This document shows, one piece after another, positions 1-7,038 of a stretch of 7,211 nt of DNA (position 1 is the first letter of the stretch; each line of letters begins with the position of its first letter). The DNA comes from Bacteroidales bacterium UBA3868 (GTDB taxonomy: Bacteria > Bacteroidota > Bacteroidia > Bacteroidales > WCHB1-69), in contig DGGS01000180.1 of the NCBI GenBank assembly GCA_002392325.1, forward strand, positions 404-7,614, written 5' to 3'. A program made the translations under genes and the position numbers. The notes beneath the pieces are model-generated. The model was not told the origin of the DNA. It did no database searches and saw nothing but the letters and a program-made list of their open reading frames with translations.

Positions 1-40
1 CCCAAGCCGCAGGTCGCGGGTTCGAACCCCGTCTACCGCT
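1..40 (+). tRNA. tRNA-Gly (anticodon CCC), 3' part only
   Basis: Only the 3' half of the gene lies in the window. Reading back from the T arm, the T stem is 16-20 paired with 28-32 around the loop TTCGAAC (21-27). The variable loop is AGGTC (11-15) and the 3' side of the anticodon stem is GCCGC (6-10). Bases 1-5 (CCCAA) then fall at tRNA positions 34-38, giving anticodon CCC, which reads GGG glycine codons. The 3' acceptor strand is 33-39, and base 40 (T) is the discriminator; U73 is usual for bacterial tRNA-Gly. CCA is not encoded, since CAT follows, so it would be added by the CCA-adding enzyme. The 5' half, including the matching acceptor strand, is outside the window, so the identity rests on loop arithmetic and the discriminator. 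Confidence 0.88.
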
Positions 41-47
41 CATCTGA

Positions 48-79
48 AGAGATGCAATATTTTGCGTCTCTATTTTTTT
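48..79 (+). terminator. Intrinsic terminator after tRNA-Gly
   Basis: A 10-bp stem (48-57 with 62-71, one G-U pair) closes a 4-base loop TATT and is followed by A and seven T residues (73-79). It begins only eight bases after the tRNA end, so it most likely ends the tRNA transcript and isolates it from the mutase gene. Confidence 0.85.
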
Positions 80-107
80 ACCCTCGATACAGCTTTTCTT
101 TTTTTTG

Positions 108-127
108 TATTTTTGCGGATAGATTTG
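108..127 (+). promoter_or_regulatory. Candidate Bacteroidota promoter for the sugar mutase gene
   Basis: Two exact matches to the Bacteroidota -7 consensus TAnnTTTG occur here: TATTTTTG (108-115) and TAGATTTG (120-127). They sit in the A/T-rich gap between the tRNA terminator and the mutase start at 188, where a promoter is expected. A TTTG at 104-107 is too close to either match to be a well-spaced -33 element, and no better one is visible. The second match would give a leader of about 50 bases. The area is T-rich, so chance matches are possible. Confidence 0.45.
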
Positions 128-187
128 TGGACGAAAACTGCGTTTTCGGCTGCGAAACTGACATAAAAAAGTACTTTTTTAATTCTA

Positions 188-1927
188 ATGATTATGGATA
201 AAGAAATTCAAGAGAAAGTAAACCTTTGGTTGTCAAATGATTATGACGAAGCAACACGCAACGAGGTCCTCCGCTTGCAAAAAGAGGACCCCAAGGAATT
301 GTCGGACGCCTTTTACCGCGATTTGGAGTTCGGTACGGGCGGTCTTCGCGGTATTATGGGCGTGGGAACCAATAGGATGAATAAATATACGGTGGGCGCC
401 GCCACCCAAGGCCTGGCCAATTATCTGAAGAAATCATTTAAAAATGAGGCACTTAAAGTGGTGATTTCCTACGACTCACGCTTGCACAGCCGCGAGTTTG
501 CCCAGATTTCCGCTGAGATTTTATCCGCTAACAATATCAAGGTTTTCCTGTTCGACGAACTGCGCCCCACACCAATCCTCTCGTTTGCGGTGCGTCACCT
601 GCAGTGCAACGCCGGTATCATGATTACCGCATCGCACAACCCGAAAGAATACAATGGATACAAGGTCTATTGGGAGGATGGCGGGCAACTGGTGCCGCCA
701 CACGATGTGAATGTCATCAAAGAGGTGAACAAAATCACGTCCGTGAAACAGGTTGAATGGACCGCCAAACCTGAACTGATTGAAATGGTGGGCGAAAATG
801 TGGATAAAGCATATTTTGATTTGCTGCTCCCGCTCTCCATGAATCCGGAATCCATCAAGAAGGCCAAGAAACTGAAGATTGTCTATACGCCGCTGCATGG
901 CACGGGCATCACCATGGTGCCCAAAGCGTTGAAGATGTTCGGTTTTGAGGATGTGGTGCTGGAAGAGGCACAATCCATACCCGACGGCAACTTCCCGACA
1001 GTGAAATCGCCGAACCCGGAAGAGAAATCCGCGCTCGAACTGGCACTGAAAAAAGCCGATGAGGTGAACGCGGACCTGATTCTGGCCACCGACCCGGATG
1101 CCGACCGTGTGGGTATCGCGGTGCGCAACGCTGAAGGCAAGATGCAGTTGCTCAATGGTAACCAGACGGGTACCTTGCTGTTCCATTATATGTTGTCGCA
1201 ATGCCAGCAAACCGGCAAAATGCCGCAGAATCCGTTTGCGGTGAAAACCATCGTCACCACCGACCTGATTCGCCGCGTGGCGCTCGATTTCAATGTGGAG
1301 TGCTTCGATGTGCTCACCGGTTTCAAATACATCGCCGAGGTGATTCGCGCCAACGAGGGCAAGAAACACTTCGTTGTGGGAGGCGAGGAGAGCTACGGAT
1401 ACCTGATTGGTGATTTTGTGCGCGACAAGGACGCTATCTCCGCCTGCTGCCTCATTGCCGAAATGGCCGCCCATTACATGGTGAACAATACGGCTAATCA
1501 CAAACTGCTTACGGATGTGCTTCACGACATTTATTGCAGTTACGGTTTCTTCAAAGAATCGCTGCTTTCCCTGACCGAAAAAGGACAGGAGGGTGTGGCC
1601 AAGATCAAAGCGATGATGGACAACTACCGTCAGAACCCGCCCAAGACCTTAGGCGGCCAACCTGTGGTGATGATGAAGGATTACAGCGCCAGCCGCTCCT
1701 ACGACTTGGTGAACGGCACCAACGAACTCATCAACCTGCCCACTTCCAATGTGTTGCAGTTCTTCACCGCCGACGGCAGCAAGATCACGGTGCGCCCGTC
1801 CGGAACCGAGCCCAAGATCAAGTTCTATTTCGGTGTGGTGGAACCCGTGGAGAAACGGAAGGACATTGCCGAGGTGGAAGCCCGTTTGGATCAGCGCATT
1901 GAAACATTGAAGAAGGATTTGCAGTAA
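188..1927 (+). CDS. pgcA: Phospho-sugar mutase (phosphoglucomutase/phosphomannomutase)
   Basis: Alpha-D-phosphohexomutase of 579 residues, resembling the long PgcA-type enzymes (B. subtilis PgcA is about the same length). It should interconvert hexose 1-phosphate and 6-phosphate (glucose and/or mannose) in the cytoplasm, linking glycolysis to nucleotide-sugar and polysaccharide synthesis. All four active-site loops are present: the phosphoserine loop TASHNP (147-152, catalytic Ser149), the metal-binding DPDADR (302-307), the sugar-binding GGEESYG (398-404) and the phosphate-binding RPSGTEPK (536-543). The N-terminal EFGTGGLRG (47-55) is typical of this subgroup. No signal peptide is seen. Two in-frame ATGs (188 and 194) are possible starts and neither has a Shine-Dalgarno site; the first is taken, but the second would lose only two residues. 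The gene appears to be transcribed alone between a tRNA terminator and a shared convergent terminator. Glucose versus mannose preference cannot be told from motifs. The symbol rests on similarity to PgcA. Confidence 0.94.
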   Translation: MIMDKEIQEKVNLWLSNDYDEATRNEVLRLQKEDPKELSDAFYRDLEFGTGGLRGIMGVGTNRMNKYTVGAATQGLANYLKKSFKNEALKVVISYDSRLHSREFAQISAEILSANNIKVFLFDELRPTPILSFAVRHLQCNAGIMITASHNPKEYNGYKVYWEDGGQLVPPHDVNVIKEVNKITSVKQVEWTAKPELIEMVGENVDKAYFDLLLPLSMNPESIKKAKKLKIVYTPLHGTGITMVPKALKMFGFEDVVLEEAQSIPDGNFPTVKSPNPEEKSALELALKKADEVNADLILATDPDADRVGIAVRNAEGKMQLLNGNQTGTLLFHYMLSQCQQTGKMPQNPFAVKTIVTTDLIRRVALDFNVECFDVLTGFKYIAEVIRANEGKKHFVVGGEESYGYLIGDFVRDKDAISACCLIAEMAAHYMVNNTANHKLLTDVLHDIYCSYGFFKESLLSLTEKGQEGVAKIKAMMDNYRQNPPKTLGGQPVVMMKDYSASRSYDLVNGTNELINLPTSNVLQFFTADGSKITVRPSGTEPKIKFYFGVVEPVEKRKDIAEVEARLDQRIETLKKDLQ

Positions 1928-1954
1928 TCCTTCTTTGCACATTTATAAAATAAA

Positions 1955-1981
1955 AAAGGGACGCCATTATGGTGTCCCTTT
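1955..1981. terminator. Bidirectional terminator between convergent genes
   Basis: A 12-bp stem (1955-1966 with 1970-1981, one G-U pair) encloses a 3-base loop. On the plus strand it leads into a T-rich tract (1979-1987). On the minus strand the A-run at 1952-1957 becomes a six-U tail, followed by more A/U. It starts 28 bases after the mutase stop and ends three bases before the mannosidase stop, so one hairpin can serve both converging genes. The minus-strand tail is the better one. Confidence 0.88.
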
Positions 1982-1984
1982 CTT

Positions 1985-4900
1985 TTATTTCACCGTTATT
2001 TCATCCATAAACAACCATGCTTGTTCGCCAGGACTGATGTGCCAACTTGGCATCTTGCCGTAGTTATATACTTTCACTTTCAGATAACGACCTGTTTCAT
2101 TGCCGTTTACGGTGAAACTGTGCAGTTTGGCGTCTTCAGATTTCTCAGAACCGATGCCGTTTGTGGTGCCGAAGGGACGGAATTGTTTCCCATCGTCGGA
2201 GATGAGGACTTCCACTTTGGAGGGGAAGAAGATCCAAGCGCGCACATCCTCCAGACAACTTGCGGAAACGGAGTGCACGGGTTTGCTCTGGTGCAGGTCG
2301 ATGATGGCCTCAAAGTCGCCTTGGAAACCCTGCCAACCGCCCACGCGCCAGTTAGCCAGCGCGTGGATCTCATCGATGAGTCCGTCCTGCCCGCCCGCAA
2401 AATATTGGGGGCTCGGCTTGGTGATGTAGTTCACCGTTTTATCTTTGTTGAAATGACGGTATGTCGCCTCGGCCACTTTGCTGGCACCCGACACCTTGTT
2501 GTAGGCGATGGCTTTCAATGTGGTGGTCCCTTTCAGCGTGATGGGTTCCGTGTATTTCATGCCGTGGGTAGGCGCAGGTGTGCTGCCGTCCAAAGTGTAG
2601 AAGATGTCCGTGAGTGCCGACATAGGCGCGGCGCCCGGCACATTGCGCTGGTATAGGTTGATGGACACGGTGAGCGAGTCGGTGAAACTCGGCTGGTCGG
2701 TGGAGAAGTAGGGCACAGTGGTCACCGTAGGCGTGATAATGGCTTTGGGTGTGTTCTGGTATCCAATGCCCCAGGTCTCGCTGGGCTTCTCACCCATCTT
2801 GAATTCCAACAAACCGCCGTCTTTGATTTGGTTGTAGGTGATGTAGGATACATTAAGTGGTTCTCCGTTGTACAGAACCGACTGGATATAAGGGAGATCC
2901 TTGTCGCGGGTGATGACAAATTTAGCTCCGTTCTCCAAGTTTACCGTGGTTTTGTCGAACAGCGGATAGCCGATAATATATTGGTTCTTGCCCGGGCATA
3001 CGGGGTAGAAACCCATGGCGCTGAACACATACCAGGCCGACATCTGGCCGCAGTCCTCATTGCCGCAAAGCCCGTCGGGTTGTGAGGTGTAGAGTTCCGT
3101 CATGATTTTGCGAGTCAGTTCCTGTGTCTTCCACGGCTGGCCGATGAAATTGTACAGGTAAGCGGCATGGTGGCTCGGCTCGTTGCCGTGCGCATATTGT
3201 CCGATAACACCAGTAATGTCCGATTGTTCCCGGCCCGTCATTTTAGAATCTCCGTGGAAGAGAGAGTCCAGAAATACGCCCATGGCCTTGTCGCCACCCA
3301 TGAGATATACATAGTCGGTGACATCGTGAGGCACATAGGTGGAGTATTGCCAGCAGTTGGCTTCCGTGTAAAAATTGTTGACTTCTGTGGGGTCGAATGG
3401 GGTGGCGAAGGCACCGTTGCGCTTGCCGTGCATGAACCCGTCTGGATCCAAAATGTTCTTGTAGAACTGGGCGCGGGCGATATATTCATCGTAAACTTCC
3501 TGATTTCCAATCTCTTTGGCAAATTGGGCAATGCACCAGTCATCGTAACAGTATTCCAATGTTTTGGATACGGATTCATTCTCCGATGTGCCAGGAATGT
3601 AGCCGTATTTGGCGTAGTCGGGTCTGCCCAATTTGTTGAGCGTGGCGCTGTGCCGCATGGCCCGTAGCATCTCATTCACATCGTATGGGCGTATGCCTTT
3701 GATGAAGGCGTCCCAGATGACAGGCACGGAGTGATAGCCGATCATGCACCAGGTTTCGTAAGCCGACAGTTCCCACACGGGCAGCATGGTGCCCTGGCGG
3801 TAGTGTTGCATGAAGGTGTGCAGAAAATCACCGGTGCGCTTCTGGTCGATGATGTTCAGCAGCGGGTGCAGGGCACGGTAGGTGTCCCACAATGAGAAGA
3901 CGGTGTAAATCTGGTGTCTGCCGTCACTTTCATGAATTTCACCATCCTGTCCGCGATAGCGACCGTCCAGATCCGAATAGAGATAAGGTGATGTGAAACA
4001 ATGGTACAGAGCGGTATAGAATGTCTGGAGATATTCTTTGTTGTTGGATTCGACTTGGATTTTGCTGAGTTCCTTGTCCCAAGCGGCCACGGCCTCTTCC
4101 TCCACCTGCTCGATGCTTTTGCCCCGCAGTTCATTCTGGTTGTTCATGGCGCCGGCAATGTCCACGGCGGAAATCGCGACATTCAGTGTGACCATTCTCA
4201 CTTTCTCGGAGAAATAGACAATGGCTTTGCAGTTCTCACCGCGCACATCGGTCTCCTTTGCAAGTTGGTCATCTTTATAGAACTCGATTTTCTGAATCGG
4301 GGAAGAGGGGATGATGGAGAAGGCGCAGTATTGGTCGGGGTTCCAGGCTTCGGAGCGGCGGAATCCCACAATCTCGTTGCCGTTGATGGTGATGCCGGAG
4401 GCCAGCACTTTGTCGCGGTGCGTGAGGTCGATGACGATGCCGCGCGGCCCTTTCTTTGGGAAGGTGTATCGGTGCATAGCCACGCGCTGTCCTGCTGTCA
4501 GTTCCACGAAGATGCCGTTGTCGAGCATAACATGGTAATAGCCGGCATTGGCGTGCTCGTTCTTGTGTGAGAAGGTGCAGGAATACTCGTTGTTGTGGAT
4601 GGACGGCGTGCCAGTGAAGGGCATGATGAGCACATCCCCGTAGTCGCTGCAACCCGTGCCGCTTAGGTGCGTGTGCGAGAAGCCGTAAATGCGGTTGTCG
4701 GTGTAATGGTAGCCGGAGCAGCCATCCCAGCCATCAAGCCGGGTGTCGGGGCTCACTTGCACCGCTCCAAAGGGCACAAGAGCACCCGGGAAAGTGTGCC
4801 CGTGCTCGGCGGTGCCCACTAAGGGATTCACATATTCGCTCTGGGCGAAACCGGTTGCGGCGACAATTAAAATCATCAAGGAAAAGACAGTTTTTTTCAT
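1985..4900 (-). CDS. Secreted glycoside hydrolase family 92 alpha-mannosidase
   Basis: A 971-residue enzyme expected to remove terminal alpha-linked mannose from glycans outside the cytoplasm; GH92 enzymes are calcium-dependent exo-acting inverting mannosidases. Residues 1-20 form a signal peptide (MKK, then a hydrophobic core, ending GFAQ) with no lipobox cysteine, so a soluble periplasmic or exported protein is likely. The GH92 N-terminal beta-sandwich covers about 21-255, including VNPLVGT (24-30) and DGWDGCSGYHY (56-66). The helical catalytic domain spans about 285-712, with TLEYCYDDW (447-455), TEANCWQY (512-519), HGNEPSHH (571-578) and GNEDCGQMSAWY (613-624). A chitobiase C-terminal-like beta domain follows (about 738-815, TLDGSTPAP), then an F5/8 type C/discoidin-like domain (about 822-971), probably binding carbohydrate. 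An in-frame ATG at 4951 would add 17 residues ahead of the signal peptide and overlap the methyltransferase, so ATG 4900 is chosen. It starts one base after the methyltransferase stop, so translational coupling is plausible. Mannose linkage preference is not settled. Confidence 0.93.
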   Translation of the reverse strand: MKKTVFSLMILIVAATGFAQSEYVNPLVGTAEHGHTFPGALVPFGAVQVSPDTRLDGWDGCSGYHYTDNRIYGFSHTHLSGTGCSDYGDVLIMPFTGTPSIHNNEYSCTFSHKNEHANAGYYHVMLDNGIFVELTAGQRVAMHRYTFPKKGPRGIVIDLTHRDKVLASGITINGNEIVGFRRSEAWNPDQYCAFSIIPSSPIQKIEFYKDDQLAKETDVRGENCKAIVYFSEKVRMVTLNVAISAVDIAGAMNNQNELRGKSIEQVEEEAVAAWDKELSKIQVESNNKEYLQTFYTALYHCFTSPYLYSDLDGRYRGQDGEIHESDGRHQIYTVFSLWDTYRALHPLLNIIDQKRTGDFLHTFMQHYRQGTMLPVWELSAYETWCMIGYHSVPVIWDAFIKGIRPYDVNEMLRAMRHSATLNKLGRPDYAKYGYIPGTSENESVSKTLEYCYDDWCIAQFAKEIGNQEVYDEYIARAQFYKNILDPDGFMHGKRNGAFATPFDPTEVNNFYTEANCWQYSTYVPHDVTDYVYLMGGDKAMGVFLDSLFHGDSKMTGREQSDITGVIGQYAHGNEPSHHAAYLYNFIGQPWKTQELTRKIMTELYTSQPDGLCGNEDCGQMSAWYVFSAMGFYPVCPGKNQYIIGYPLFDKTTVNLENGAKFVITRDKDLPYIQSVLYNGEPLNVSYITYNQIKDGGLLEFKMGEKPSETWGIGYQNTPKAIITPTVTTVPYFSTDQPSFTDSLTVSINLYQRNVPGAAPMSALTDIFYTLDGSTPAPTHGMKYTEPITLKGTTTLKAIAYNKVSGASKVAEATYRHFNKDKTVNYITKPSPQYFAGGQDGLIDEIHALANWRVGGWQGFQGDFEAIIDLHQSKPVHSVSASCLEDVRAWIFFPSKVEVLISDDGKQFRPFGTTNGIGSEKSEDAKLHSFTVNGNETGRYLKVKVYNYGKMPSWHISPGEQAWLFMDEITVK

Positions 4901-4901
4901 G

Positions 4902-5915
4902 TTATTGATTGTTTTTTTTCTTTTTGACAGTGTATGTAGGGGACGATTCACTTACATAGTAAGCCATACGTTTCTCGGATGGCCAATTCTCAAAATCAAT
5001 TTCCAAATTTCTTGATTTATACGGTCTGTTAAGATATTCGTTTATGGCATTGGCAACGAAATTCGCTAAATTCACAGGTACAGCATTCCCAATCATTTGT
5101 TCTATCTCGGTTTTGTTCCCGAGGAAAACAAACTCTTTAGGAAACGTTTGAACGTAACTTCTTTCTATTGTAGTTAATGGTCGGACACCAGTTTTGGATT
5201 TAACAGGATCATTAGCGTGTATTTGGTACCCATCAGGCATAGGCCTGTTGACCCCACGAATAGTCGGACTGGGTTCGTCTATGCTGAAAATCCCGCGTCG
5301 TGCATAACTGCGAGGATGCCGGTAATAATATTCCAATCCCAAAGTGTTTCCGAAGTAATCCCGCATAGTCATAGGAGTTTTGGAAATTCTGCTGAAAATA
5401 TACGGTTGCATGAAATCATCCATCTCTCGAAGTTTTCCGATAAGGAAAAAGCGTTTTCTTTTTTGCGGAACTCCACAGTAACTGGCATCCAACACATATT
5501 GTGATAGCCCATATCCTGCTGCCTTGAAAATTTCCCTTGCCTCCACTAATTTTTGTGTTTGAACAATTCTCTCAACATTTTCCATCACAAACCATTTGGG
5601 GCGGACTTTGCTGATGATTTGGGCGAAACAGACAGTCAAATCCCCTCTTCCTCCGTCTTCGTTTCTTTTTCCGGCGGGAGAGAAATCCTGACAAGGAGGA
5701 CCGCCGATAATCATTTCCGGTTTTAGTTTTTTGATTTCTTTGCTACTTGCTGCTATATTGCTCAAATCAATCTTGTTGGCTGGATGATTGAAGTTTTGAT
5801 TATAAACGTTCAGTGCTGCTTCCCAATTGTCATAGGCGGCCACAATCTCAAATCCGGCTTTTTGAAATCCCAAACTTAATCCACCACATCCACAAAATAA
5901 ATCAACTACTCTCAT
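4902..5915 (-). CDS. Type II DNA (cytosine-5) methyltransferase (modification subunit)
   Basis: A 337-residue C5 methyltransferase that transfers a methyl group from S-adenosylmethionine to cytosine within the recognition site, protecting host DNA from the partner nuclease. Motif I (DLFCGCGG, 5-12) starts almost at the N terminus. Motif IV GGPPCQ (71-76) carries catalytic Cys75, motif VI is ENV (112-114) and motif VIII is QKRKR (151-155). Motif IX is near RPLTTIERSY (245-254) and motif X is GNAVP (276-280). The short stretch 160-244 between VIII and IX should be the target-recognition domain, whose specificity I cannot read. About 45 residues follow motif X and end in a Lys/Asn-rich tail encoded by an A-run. 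The gene lies two bases after the restriction gene stop and one base before the mannosidase start. Its base composition is A/T-rich (23 G/C of 60 at 5041-5100), unlike the genes outside the cassette. By partner family it is probably HindV-like. Confidence 0.95.
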   Translation of the reverse strand: MRVVDLFCGCGGLSLGFQKAGFEIVAAYDNWEAALNVYNQNFNHPANKIDLSNIAASSKEIKKLKPEMIIGGPPCQDFSPAGKRNEDGGRGDLTVCFAQIISKVRPKWFVMENVERIVQTQKLVEAREIFKAAGYGLSQYVLDASYCGVPQKRKRFFLIGKLREMDDFMQPYIFSRISKTPMTMRDYFGNTLGLEYYYRHPRSYARRGIFSIDEPSPTIRGVNRPMPDGYQIHANDPVKSKTGVRPLTTIERSYVQTFPKEFVFLGNKTEIEQMIGNAVPVNLANFVANAINEYLNRPYKSRNLEIDFENWPSEKRMAYYVSESSPTYTVKKKKNNQ

Positions 5916-5917
5916 AA

Positions 5918-6994
5918 TTATTCAAAAATATCAGGACTGTTCACTAATACGGCATCAAAACGACGTTCAGGACTTAACAAATCCTGTCCACCGCCTAAAA
6001 TAATGTTTTTAATCTCATACTTTGAGATTCTTGGTTTTAGGATTTCTTTGCATTTTAAAAAGTGATAAGATTTTGTTCCAGGAAGGGCAAAAGCTTTGTC
6101 GTTAGCAAGATTGTAAGACAAAAGACGTATGATTCGCTTATAGTCAAATGTGTTATATGTCACATAGTCAAGCAGCATCTTATACAGCCATATAATCGTC
6201 CGATGAAAACGGTTCAGTTTGTTTATGTTTGATGCGTCTTCAGTACAACACATCTGTATTACCGAAAGATTAGACCACACAAAAACATCAAGGCATTCTT
6301 CTTTAAGTCGCATTTTGCTTCCTTCGGTTTTCCATATAGGTTGAATGATGAGAGGTTTTTGTTTTTCAGTCATATCCGCTGAAATGGAGAGAATAGAGGA
6401 AAGAATTTGCTCGTAATGAGGCAAAACTTCCTCAATTTCTTCCCAGTGGTTTATTTGTGGAACAATTTGCAAAAATGAACGGAGTCGTTCTTTGCTGTCC
6501 AATGTGTTGAAATTTGCACAAATGCTGCAGGCAAGAAAACAAATGGTAGGGGGACGCATTACAATTTCGGTGCCCCAAAGAGACTCGTCCAATGATTTGG
6601 TTGTATTGTCTGGAAGAGCTGTCAGTTTCACTTCCAAACCCGAAAGAACCTCATTGGTTTTAGAATTCATCATAACAAGATCAATCTTTTCTCGTTCTCC
6701 AAGATAATAAATCTCATAAGGTGAAAAGCCTGCCTCGAAGTTGTAGTAGGCATCGTCACTTAAAGGGTCGATACCCAAAAGCTCTATCTGATCAATCGAG
6801 TCGTGGATTATCTCGTTATTTGTAGTTGTTTTGACATAAATAGGTTTCAACCCTTTGGAGTACATATAAGCAACTAATGAAGCCGGAAAAGAACTGTTGA
6901 ATTGGTTCTTTCCCCAGCATTCTGCTTTTGTGTAATCTCTACTTGAGTGTTTCTGGCCAAAAAGGCCGGGTTGTTTTGTTTTGTTAAAATTCAT
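5918..6994 (-). CDS. Type II restriction endonuclease, HindVP-like
   Basis: A 358-residue protein recognised as a HindVP-family type II restriction enzyme, which would cut unmethylated DNA at the site protected by the adjacent methyltransferase. The family-like N-terminal region includes SSRDY (17-21) and WGKNQFNSSFPASL (27-40). A PD-(D/E)xK-type catalytic core is visible as Asp105 in KIDLVMM and Glu121/Lys123 in LEVK, 15 residues apart between Asp and Glu. MRPPTICFLACSI (146-158) follows as another conserved-looking block. The C-terminal half is helical and I recognise no domain there. There is no signal peptide. It is the first gene of the cassette, 44 bases after the transporter stop, and I find no TAnnTTTG element or terminator in that gap, so read-through from the transporter may drive it. 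The HindVP assignment is by recognised sequence resemblance plus the C5 methyltransferase partner; the recognition site (GRCGYC for HindV) need not be the same here. Confidence 0.85.
   Translation of the reverse strand: MNFNKTKQPGLFGQKHSSRDYTKAECWGKNQFNSSFPASLVAYMYSKGLKPIYVKTTTNNEIIHDSIDQIELLGIDPLSDDAYYNFEAGFSPYEIYYLGEREKIDLVMMNSKTNEVLSGLEVKLTALPDNTTKSLDESLWGTEIVMRPPTICFLACSICANFNTLDSKERLRSFLQIVPQINHWEEIEEVLPHYEQILSSILSISADMTEKQKPLIIQPIWKTEGSKMRLKEECLDVFVWSNLSVIQMCCTEDASNINKLNRFHRTIIWLYKMLLDYVTYNTFDYKRIIRLLSYNLANDKAFALPGTKSYHFLKCKEILKPRISKYEIKNIILGGGQDLLSPERRFDAVLVNSPDIFE
5923..5930 (-). promoter_or_regulatory. Candidate -7 element for the methyltransferase gene
   Basis: The minus strand reads TATTTTTG here, an exact match to TAnnTTTG, at the last codons of the nuclease gene. 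Transcription would start at or within a few bases of the methyltransferase ATG (5913-5915), so the message would be almost leaderless. The nearest upstream TTTG (5956-5959) is about 25 bases away, longer than the usual spacing to a -33 element, so this is a weak call. Confidence 0.35.
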
Positions 6995-7038
6995 GATTAA
7001 AAAGATTTAAATGATTCGTAGAGAAAGAAATGATATTA

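Larger units (their letters stand above)
4902..6994 (-). other. Type II restriction-modification cassette, probably acquired
   Basis: The nuclease and methyltransferase genes form a compact A/T-rich block. Hand counts of 60-base stretches give 23 G/C at 5041-5100 and 23 at 6061-6120. Outside the block they give 36 at 1261-1320, 40 at 2341-2400, 29 at 3301-3360 and 39 at 7141-7200. It sits between two genes that suit each other functionally, a sugar transporter and a mannosidase. I see no integrase, transposase, target-site duplication, controller (C) gene or Vsr endonuclease gene. Acquisition is an inference from composition and context. Confidence 0.65.

Noticed and set aside
1..80. tRNA-Gly as an attachment site for an integrated element
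   Set aside because: No integrase gene and no repeat of the tRNA 3' end was found elsewhere in the window, and the next gene is a housekeeping mutase.
521..1525. A 334-codon open frame on the minus strand inside the mutase gene
   Set aside because: It lies wholly antisense to a gene with all family motifs, its translation shows no recognisable domain, and long antisense frames are common opposite G/C-rich third-position coding sequence.
2021..2656. A 211-codon open frame on the plus strand, and several others up to 4570
   Set aside because: They are antisense to the mannosidase gene, match no family I know, and overlap its clearly conserved domains.
4902..4925. Programmed frameshift on the A-run at the methyltransferase end, fusing it to the mannosidase
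   Set aside because: The mannosidase is in the +1 frame, which a simple -1 slip does not reach, and a fusion would place a signal peptide in the middle of a cytoplasmic DNA enzyme.
4901..4951. An upstream ATG adding 17 residues to the mannosidase
   Set aside because: The added residues are polar and basic and would bury the signal peptide; the frame there is the +1 frame of the methyltransferase end. ATG 4900 starts a normal signal peptide.
4890..7005. Direct repeats flanking the R-M cassette
   Set aside because: The only shared string at the two edges is TTCATG with loosely similar A/T bases, which is explained by the two start codons and is too short to count.
6995..7038. Promoter or terminator between the transporter and the nuclease gene
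   Set aside because: The gap is A/T-rich but has no TAnnTTTG match and no stem followed by a T-run on the minus strand.
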